A stretch of 13,274 nt of DNA. It comes from Bacteroidetes bacterium UBA6661 (lineage in GTDB: Bacteria; Bacteroidota; Bacteroidia; AKYH767-A; OLB10). Shown in pieces: positions 8,376-13,274 of this stretch. The notes under the pieces are model-generated. The model searched no databases, had not been told where the DNA came from, and worked only from the letters and a program-made list of their open reading frames with translations. Location of the stretch: positions 23,161-36,434 of the forward strand of contig DKKR01000087.1 of NCBI GenBank assembly GCA_002455375.1. The letters run 5' to 3'. Each line of letters begins with the position of its first letter. The stretch's first letter is position 1. The translations under genes were made by a program, and so were the position numbers.

Positions 8376-10736
8376 TTAACGTAATAAGGTCACTGAGCCA
8401 CGCTTGTAAAACTTGCTGTTGTCAGGATACCCAGTGTAGGTGACAACGTAAAAATAAACGCCAAGAGGTGCAGGTTGACCCTGATATCTGCCATCCCATT
8501 GACGATTTGCCTCGTTGGACTCAAAAATAAGATTACCCCAACGATTGAAAATTTTAAGATTGTAATTTTTTATGAATGAAGATACAGGTGACCAGGTTTC
8601 ATTCAAACCATCGCCATTGGGTGTAAATGAGTTGGGTGTAAAAACTGATGGTTCCTGAATTAATGTAACTTCATTACTGGTAGAAAAAACATTTAAAGTG
8701 TCGTGAACAGCTTTTATGTAATAAACAAAGATGCCATTATCTTGCGGAATTTGTGTGTCTGTAAAAGTTAATATATTGGAAGCTAATTGTGCAATTTCTG
8801 TGAATGTATTTGAGTTATTTGATCTGCGATAAATAGTATAATAACTTACACCACCGGGCCATTCTGTATAAGCTGTCCAGTTTAGAATATGTTGCAAAGG
8901 CAAGCTTTGCCCTGTGAGTAAAATAGAGCATGACTCATTACTTACCGGGCTTTCAATATCACATTGATTTTTCTTTGTGATACGGTAGCAATATGATTTT
9001 TCAGTTACATTTTGAAGCGAGTCTGTCCATTGTGGTATTGCAAATCCTTGTTGTTGAAAGTAGTCTGCATATATTGCCGAAAATGAGTTTTCGCGCTTTT
9101 CAATTTTAAACAAAGTGAATAAATTATCAGGCGGGTTGTTAAAGTCAAGCACGATGCTATTGTTGTTTTGAACCTGAGAACTAAAAATAAACGGGGCATC
9201 AATATTTTTTTGAGTATCTGAGCAAATGGTGTCTGAATGTGCTCCTGTTTCATTGCAAGTATTTACGGCAACAATGTAATAACAGTAGTTGTTCAGGTTA
9301 AGATCTGCAGCAGTAGTGTCATTGTAAAAATGATTTGCAGGATTATTAATAGTTCCGATATTTATATATGGACCACCATTGGTACTTCTGAAAACAACAT
9401 AGCTATCAATAAATCTTGGCATTGCAAAAGTGTCTGTGAAAGTTAGTTTTATAGTTCCTTCAGTAGCAGTGTTCATGCAAATGATAAGTGGTGCGGTAAT
9501 TTGAGGAACCGGAAGTACATATATTTTTAATGAGTCGGTAGATGAAAATGGTTGCGGGCAACCATTATCTGTTGCTTTAAATGTAACACTGTAAGGTTGT
9601 GTTCGACCCTGATCGCATGATGTGTACCAGCAAAAAGAACTTGTAGCAACACCATTGCCTGAAGCCGCAGATGTTACCGCATAAGGTGGGTTAATACTGC
9701 CGCCAGCAAAAATATCACCACTGTATGAAAGCTTAATTGAATCGGAATCAGTAACACGAACGGTAAAACACAACGTGTCTTTTTCGTAAATTGTAAACGT
9801 TAATCCACTTTGAGGAGCAGTTGAGTTCTGATAGCTGATTTGTGGTGCTGTATTGGCTGCACAGTTTATTACAGTAAATTCTATTTCACGTCTTATCTGG
9901 CCAATCTGAACACCATTTCTGAATTCTTTAATTACAACAGCCATTGCATAAAAGCCTACTTTATTTGCTTTTACTTTCATAAGACCTGTACTGCTGTTCA
10001 AAGACAAGGCAGGAAAGCTCCCTGTAATATTAGCTACAGAATAACCGGGAAGCCATTGGACTTGCTGATAAGGTCCGGGAGTGGGATTAGACCAAACAGG
10101 GGAAATAGTTGAACTTAATGGATAACCGAGTTCACCGGCTAAAGGCGTTTCAAGACTATAAGTCAGTAAATCACCATCAACATCATAGGCACTATAATCG
10201 AAATCAAAATCTTGACCGAGACACATAAAAGGAAACGGGTCGTTATTAAAGTTGGGTGAGTTGTCAATAATTGCAGGGTCAGGAATTTCCATGTAATAGG
10301 CAATGCCGGTATCACCGGGTCGAGTAAGGTTTACGATGGCATTATTACGGCAACAGCGTTCCCACGACACATAATATCCACTTGGGTTGTTGGGCAGTGA
10401 AATTGTATCTACATAAGTACATTTATCCATACAAACACCTGTTGGTGGAGTCAGGCACGAAGTTCCGGTTAGTGTCAGTGTACCGGAGTCTGTAAGTGCA
10501 ACGGTATATGAGTTGACTAACGTATTGGTTCCTTTGTTAAATACACCAATTAAAATAGCATTGTCAAAAGCTACAAAATCAGAGCAGTCACGAAAAATTT
10601 TAAGTGTAATTTCAAAGTTATTCCCATTAAGTCGTCTGTAGGTAAAATCGCCACCGGCAATATGTTTTGCATTGACTTCGTAACCAAAACCAAACATAAG
10701 CAGCAAGAATAACAGTAAACGATGTTTTAATGGCAT
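8376..10736 (-). CDS. Secreted fibronectin-III-like protein with type B T9SS (gliding motility-associated, CHU_C) tail
   Basis: This is a 786-residue exported protein. Residues 1-23 are a signal peptide: basic KHR, a Leu-rich core, then VNA|KH. The mature start, KHIAGGDFTYR with EITLKIFRDC following, is a recurrent beginning of large Bacteroidota surface proteins. The first part (about 24-405) is Cys-rich, including WERCCRNN at 125-132, and has PKD- or cadherin-like strands (DVDGDLLTYSL near 185; VTDSDSIKLSY near 328). Three fibronectin-III-like units follow at about 412-506, 513-604 and 611-694, each with a YxVxR or YYIxA pattern. Residues 696-786 are the sorting tail: FTPNSFTPNGDGLNETW, IFNRWGNLIFES, WDGRYQGQPAPLGVYFYVV and a final KRGSVTLLR, typical of type B signals. 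Function beyond secretion to the surface or medium cannot be told. The start is the first Met, about 23 bases downstream of a TATTTTTG motif. The gene is divergent from rlmD and 69 bases upstream of uvrA. Confidence 0.88.
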   Translation of the reverse strand: MPLKHRLLLFLLLMFGFGYEVNAKHIAGGDFTYRRLNGNNFEITLKIFRDCSDFVAFDNAILIGVFNKGTNTLVNSYTVALTDSGTLTLTGTSCLTPPTGVCMDKCTYVDTISLPNNPSGYYVSWERCCRNNAIVNLTRPGDTGIAYYMEIPDPAIIDNSPNFNNDPFPFMCLGQDFDFDYSAYDVDGDLLTYSLETPLAGELGYPLSSTISPVWSNPTPGPYQQVQWLPGYSVANITGSFPALSLNSSTGLMKVKANKVGFYAMAVVIKEFRNGVQIGQIRREIEFTVINCAANTAPQISYQNSTAPQSGLTFTIYEKDTLCFTVRVTDSDSIKLSYSGDIFAGGSINPPYAVTSAASGNGVATSSFCWYTSCDQGRTQPYSVTFKATDNGCPQPFSSTDSLKIYVLPVPQITAPLIICMNTATEGTIKLTFTDTFAMPRFIDSYVVFRSTNGGPYINIGTINNPANHFYNDTTAADLNLNNYCYYIVAVNTCNETGAHSDTICSDTQKNIDAPFIFSSQVQNNNSIVLDFNNPPDNLFTLFKIEKRENSFSAIYADYFQQQGFAIPQWTDSLQNVTEKSYCYRITKKNQCDIESPVSNESCSILLTGQSLPLQHILNWTAYTEWPGGVSYYTIYRRSNNSNTFTEIAQLASNILTFTDTQIPQDNGIFVYYIKAVHDTLNVFSTSNEVTLIQEPSVFTPNSFTPNGDGLNETWSPVSSFIKNYNLKIFNRWGNLIFESNEANRQWDGRYQGQPAPLGVYFYVVTYTGYPDNSKFYKRGSVTLLR

Positions 10737-10759
10737 CTAACGCAATTTCTTAATTATAG

Positions 10760-10767
10760 CAAAAATA
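10760..10767 (-). promoter_or_regulatory. Candidate -7 element of the 786-residue surface-protein gene (TATTTTTG)
   Basis: TATTTTTG on the minus strand fits TAnnTTTG exactly. It lies 23 bases from the ATG at 10736, which would give a leader of roughly 17 bases. No -33 TTTG is visible at 19-21 bases. The same 8-base word occurs facing the other way 78 bases along, in front of rlmD. Confidence 0.45.
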
Positions 10768-10845
10768 GTAAAATACGTCATTGTCAGGATATTAATTTGG
10801 GTGAAATGACAAAAAACGAACACTAAGAAGTTGTTCTAATAATAA

Positions 10846-10853
10846 TATTTTTG
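10846..10853 (+). promoter_or_regulatory. Candidate -7 element of rlmD (TATTTTTG), almost touching the start codon
   Basis: TATTTTTG matches TAnnTTTG exactly and is followed by only five bases (CCGCA) before the ATG at 10859. With the usual distance from the -7 element to the start of transcription, the mRNA would begin at or within a base or two of the ATG, that is, be leaderless. No -33 TTTG is seen 19-21 bases upstream. An unseen promoter further upstream is the alternative. Confidence 0.4.
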
Positions 10854-10858
10854 CCGCA

Positions 10859-12247
10859 ATGACAAAAAGAATTGAAAATCTTGAAATTACGGATATTGCA
10901 GACGAGGGTCGCGGACTTGGTCGCATGGATGGGAGGGTAGTCTTTGTAAATCATGTTGTGCCGGGTGATATAATAAATGCTGATATAAAACGTAAGAAGA
11001 ATAAATTTATTGAAGCTGCCGTTACAGAATATTTGAAATATTCGGACCATCGTACAAACCCGTCATGCAAGCATTTTGGTGTTTGTGGAGGATGTAAACG
11101 TCAAAACATGCAGTACGAGCAGCAACTGTTTTATAAAACAAAGCAAGTGAGAGATGCTTTGGTTCGGATTGCAGGAATTGCGAATCCTGTGATGGAAGAA
11201 ATATTGCCTTCAGCTCAAGTTTATCAATATAGAAACAGACTTGATTTTGCTTTCTCTGAAAAGGAATGGTTAACAGCAGATAAACTTCAGAATAAGGAAT
11301 ATCAGATTCAACCTGCATTAGGATTCCATATAACCGGGCGCTTTGATAAGGTTTTAAATATTGACGAATGTTTGTTAATGCAGGAGCCCACAAATCGTAT
11401 CCGCAATTTTGTAAAAAGTTTTGCTTTAAAAGAAAACTATACTTTTTTCAATCGTATCAGTCAACAAGGTGATTTGCGAAATATGCTGGTAAGAAACACT
11501 ACATCAGGACAGTGGATGGTAGTTATAATGTTTGCAGATGCCGATGAAGAAAAGCGAAGTAGAATGCTTAATGCAATTAAAGAAGAATTTCCCGAAATAA
11601 CTTCACTTTATTACTTTATTAACCAAAAGAAGAACGATACATTTTTTGATTTGCAGCCGGTTTTATGGAGTGGCACAGAGACAATAACGGAGAGTATGGG
11701 AGGTTTAAAATTTACTATAGGCCCAAAAACTTTTTTTCAAACAAATCCTGTTCAGGCAAATGAGTTGTACAAAACGGCATTGTCATTTGCAGCATTGCAA
11801 CCACAAGAGTCTGTTTATGATTTGTACACCGGAACGGGTACCATTGCGAATTTTTTGGCTAAGCAATGTAAGAGGGTAATAGGTATTGATAATGTTGAAG
11901 ACTCTATTGTGCAGGCAAGGTTAAATTCAGAAAGCAATGCAATTTATAATACAGTATTTTTTGCAGGGGATATGCGTGAAACTTTAGATGCATCTTTTTT
12001 TGAAGCAAATGGTTTTCCGGATGTGATAATAACCGATCCGCCTCGCGCAGGAATGCATCCTGATGTAGTGAATAGAATCTGTAATAGCGGTGCCGGAAGA
12101 ATTGTTTATGTTAGTTGCAACCCATCAACAATGGCTCGTGATATTGCGCTGATGAAGGATCATTACACATTGGTGAAAGTAAAGCCGGTAGATATGTTTC
12201 CACAGACAGATCATATAGAATGTGTGGCATTGCTTGAAAAAAAGTAG
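10859..12247 (+). CDS. rlmD: 23S rRNA (uracil-C5)-methyltransferase, RlmD/RlmCD family
   Basis: This enzyme uses SAM to methylate C5 of a uracil in 23S rRNA (U1939 in E. coli numbering for RlmD; a single enzyme may also do U747, as in RlmCD). Of 462 residues, about 1-60 form the TRAM RNA-binding domain (ITDIADEGRGLGRMDGRVVFV). C70, C76, C79 and C171 match the family's 4Fe-4S ligands (C-x5-C-x2-C plus a distal Cys). FFQTN is at 292-296, and SAM motif I is DLYTGTGTIA at 321-330. DPPR is at 393-396, the nucleophilic Cys is C420 in VYVSCNP, and the probable general base is E454 in TDHIE. All catalytic residues are present and the length is normal. The start is secure because the TRAM domain begins at once and the next Met is residue 23, inside the TRAM domain. 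The choice between RlmD and a broader RlmCD specificity cannot be made from sequence alone. Confidence 0.9.
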   Translation: MTKRIENLEITDIADEGRGLGRMDGRVVFVNHVVPGDIINADIKRKKNKFIEAAVTEYLKYSDHRTNPSCKHFGVCGGCKRQNMQYEQQLFYKTKQVRDALVRIAGIANPVMEEILPSAQVYQYRNRLDFAFSEKEWLTADKLQNKEYQIQPALGFHITGRFDKVLNIDECLLMQEPTNRIRNFVKSFALKENYTFFNRISQQGDLRNMLVRNTTSGQWMVVIMFADADEEKRSRMLNAIKEEFPEITSLYYFINQKKNDTFFDLQPVLWSGTETITESMGGLKFTIGPKTFFQTNPVQANELYKTALSFAALQPQESVYDLYTGTGTIANFLAKQCKRVIGIDNVEDSIVQARLNSESNAIYNTVFFAGDMRETLDASFFEANGFPDVIITDPPRAGMHPDVVNRICNSGAGRIVYVSCNPSTMARDIALMKDHYTLVKVKPVDMFPQTDHIECVALLEKK

Positions 12248-12513
12248 TTTATTAGTATTCAACTCCTTCATATGGAGAAATTTGAGTGACATTAATGCAA
12301 TAAATTAGATGATTTGTATATTGCTGAATTCTAATTTGAAGTTTCATACAAAAGTACCTCTTTAGGAGATTTGAAGTTGATTTTTTTCCTGTTCTGTTGT
12401 TCAAGTCATTTTTAATTTGTTTGAATTGATAATGGGTTGTATCTATTTTTTTATATTTGAAATAGATATATAGTTGCTGATATATTTTCACATATTACTC
12501 CTTCTTCTGTAAG

Positions 12514-12545
12514 TATAAATAGAATTATAGCAATAATTATTTATA
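12514..12545. repeat. A/T-only inverted repeat
   Basis: TATAAATA (12514-12521) plus ATTAT (12524-12528) pairs with ATAATTATTTATA (12533-12545). This gives 13 A-T pairs with a two-base GA bulge and an AGCA loop. It is weak thermodynamically and lies in AT-rich sequence, so chance is possible. It could be a poor bidirectional terminator for rlmD. Confidence 0.35.
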
Positions 12546-12560
12546 GAAAAGCCATAAATC

Positions 12561-12592
12561 TTTCTCCATTTCAAAATTTATTCCTATACTTG
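12561..12592 (+). promoter_or_regulatory. Weak promoter-like pair upstream of the long hairpin
   Basis: TTTC at 12561-12564, a 20-base spacer and TATACTTG at 12585-12592 each differ by one base from the Bacteroidota TTTG / TAnnTTTG consensus, and the spacing is right. A transcript from here would begin near 12598 and read through the hairpin at 12641-12797. In such AT-rich DNA a chance match is quite likely. Confidence 0.22.
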
Positions 12593-12640
12593 TAACCACA
12601 ATTTTAAACCACTAAAAAATGACATAAAAAAAGCATACAT

Positions 12641-12797
12641 AAAATATTGCGTTAGCAAATTCTTGAATGGAAATCCGCTAAATCTTCAAAAGTTGTCAAG
12701 ATGAAACTAATGCTCGCGTTAGCGCGGGTATTGTTCATTTGACAACAGGTTCTTAGCGGAGCCTCCATTCAGATAACTATATGCCGCGCAATTTTTT
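12641..12797. repeat. Long imperfect hairpin (about 157 bases), possible structured RNA or palindromic element
   Basis: Nested complementary arms occur in order. AAAA (12641-12644) pairs with TTTT (12794-12797) and ATTGCG (12646-12651) with CGCAAT (12787-12792). TGAATGGA (12664-12671) pairs with TCCATTCA (12764-12771). TCCGCTAA (12674-12681) pairs with TTAGCGGA (12753-12760). GTTGTCAA plus ATGAA (12692-12705) pairs with TTCAT plus TTGACAAC (12734-12746). AATGCTCGCG (12709-12718) pairs with CGCGGGTATT (12723-12732), with two G-U pairs. The apical loop is TTAG. At least 45 core pairs are formed, interrupted by small asymmetric loops. GCGTTAGC occurs twice (12649-12656 and 12716-12723). A seven-T run ends the right flank on the plus strand (12792-12798). 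GCATAC is present just outside both ends (12633-12638 and 12805-12810), which might be a target-site duplication. I do not recognise it as a known RNA or repeat family. Confidence 0.85.
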
Positions 12798-12858
12798 TGG
12801 TACTGCATACGAAATTCTAATAATCACTGTACTTTAGTCAAACCCTTTAAAACCAAAC

Positions 12859-13274
12859 ATGATGAAAAACCTAATTTTTACCACTGTAACAGCCATCGCA
12901 CTCTGCATGACTGCTTTGTTTACACAGGCACAGACTACTTTATACTACTCCTCACCCGACACCATCAGGTCATGTGATGTAAACAGGTTTACGGTTTCTA
13001 TCTTAAATCCTGTTACCGATACAATTATCATTACCCCACAACTGAACTTTCCAAACGGCACCGCTGCAAGCTGTACCACAAATAACAATGGCGTAAATTA
13101 TATTTTTGAAAGTGTGACAGGTGGCACTGCCTCAACATTGCAAACAGGCAACACGCTGCGCTTTGTGCTGAACGGAACCGGCACGGTGACCTACACCTAT
13201 CGTGCTGAAATAGATTGCCACGTGATTATGATTGATTCAGCAGCAGGTTTGGTTAAACTGCAACAGGATTTTAC
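12859..13274 (+). CDS. Exported surface protein, 5' part only (runs off the right edge)
   Basis: The frame is open from ATG 12859 to the window end: 138 complete codons and no stop. Two adjacent ATGs (12859, 12862) are both possible starts. Residues 1-24 form a signal peptide: MMKN, a hydrophobic core, then FTQA|QTT. The mature part begins TTLYYSSPDTIRSCDV and has three Cys in the visible stretch. Its beta-strand-like, Thr/Asn/Gly-rich composition (TDTIIITPQLNFP, ESVTGGTAS, LNGTGTVTYTY) recalls the DUF11-like or adhesin-type repeats of Bacteroidota surface proteins. No specific family is claimed. A third T9SS substrate is likely by analogy with its neighbours, but the tail that would show it is not in the window. 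By hand count the stretch 12901-13260 is about 44% G+C, visibly richer in GGC, ACC, GTG and CTG codons than the other genes here. The long hairpin ends 61 bases before the start. Confidence 0.8.
   Translation, partial: MMKNLIFTTVTAIALCMTALFTQAQTTLYYSSPDTIRSCDVNRFTVSILNPVTDTIIITPQLNFPNGTAASCTTNNNGVNYIFESVTGGTASTLQTGNTLRFVLNGTGTVTYTYRAEIDCHVIMIDSAAGLVKLQQDF

Larger units (their letters stand above)
12248..12640. other. AT-rich intergenic stretch with no convincing gene
   Basis: This stretch of nearly 400 very AT-rich bases lies between rlmD and the long hairpin. No clear intrinsic terminator follows rlmD; CTCC/GGAG around 12271-12285 gives only a 4-bp stem. A minus-strand frame from GTG at 12491 to 12252 encodes 79 low-complexity, Lys/Ile/Tyr/Asn-rich residues with no recognisable motif. 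It does have AAGGAG upstream, but Bacteroidota rely little on such sites. I do not call it a gene. The stretch also holds an A/T-only hairpin at 12514-12545 and a weak promoter-like pair at 12561-12592. Confidence 0.5.

Noticed and set aside
10737..10746. ATTGCGTTAG in front of the 786-residue gene also occurs in the hairpin at 12646
   Set aside because: A 10-base match somewhere between a 157-base element and a 13-kb window on two strands is expected by chance.
11022..11393. Minus-strand 123-residue frame inside rlmD
   Set aside because: It is fully antisense to a gene whose catalytic and iron-sulfur residues are intact, so it is a shadow frame.
12252..12491. Minus-strand 79-residue reading frame starting with GTG
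   Set aside because: The product is low-complexity and rich in Lys, Ile, Tyr and Asn, with no motif or signal peptide, in strongly AT-rich DNA. The upstream AAGGAG is weak evidence in this phylum.
12664..12771. Invertible promoter flanked by inverted repeats
   Set aside because: The enclosed segment is itself self-complementary, so inversion would hardly change the sequence. No recombinase gene or convincing enclosed promoter is present.
1..13274. CRISPR array, tRNA, rRNA, transposase, integrase or defence genes
   Set aside because: No evenly spaced direct repeats, no cloverleaf with CCA-type end and no protein motifs of these classes were seen on either strand. The gene-level repeats at 1840-4170 are protein domains with diverged DNA.

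Overview
The window looks like chromosomal DNA of a Bacteroidota bacterium. It is AT-rich. Candidate promoters carry the TAnnTTTG -7 element of that phylum rather than a -35/-10 pair. Two large secreted proteins end in type IX secretion system (T9SS) sorting domains, one of type A and one of type B. The organism is therefore probably a gliding or surface-protein-rich member of the phylum (Flavobacteriia, Sphingobacteriia, Chitinophagia or an uncultured relative). I cannot place it more finely.

Layout: (1) 1-1436, minus: the first 478 residues of the DNA translocase FtsK, whose motor domain lies outside the window. (2) 1709-4447, plus: a 912-residue secreted protein with eight PKD-like repeats, one Ig-like domain and a type A T9SS tail, followed by a strong hairpin at 4467-4502. 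(3) 4516-5397, plus: an orphan class I SAM-dependent methyltransferase. (4) 5403-8306, minus: UvrA, convergent with the methyltransferase and separated from it by 5 bases. (5) 8376-10736, minus: a 786-residue secreted protein with three fibronectin-III-like domains and a type B T9SS tail. (6) 10859-12247, plus: an iron-sulfur RlmD-type 23S rRNA uracil-C5 methyltransferase, divergent from gene 5. (7) 12248-12858: about 610 bases without a convincing gene, holding a remarkable ~157-base imperfect hairpin at 12641-12797. (8) 12859-13274, plus: the 5' end of another exported protein, cut by the window edge.

The housekeeping genes (ftsK, uvrA, rlmD) and the surface-protein genes are interleaved, with no clear shared operon. 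The sequence suggests mostly single-gene transcription units: each of uvrA, the 786-residue gene and rlmD has its own TAnnTTTG motif directly upstream. I see no CRISPR array, transposase, tRNA, rRNA, phage or defence gene. The most unusual object is the long hairpin in front of the last gene. It could be a structured RNA or leader, or a non-autonomous palindromic element. None of the genes amounts to a clearly new biological system.
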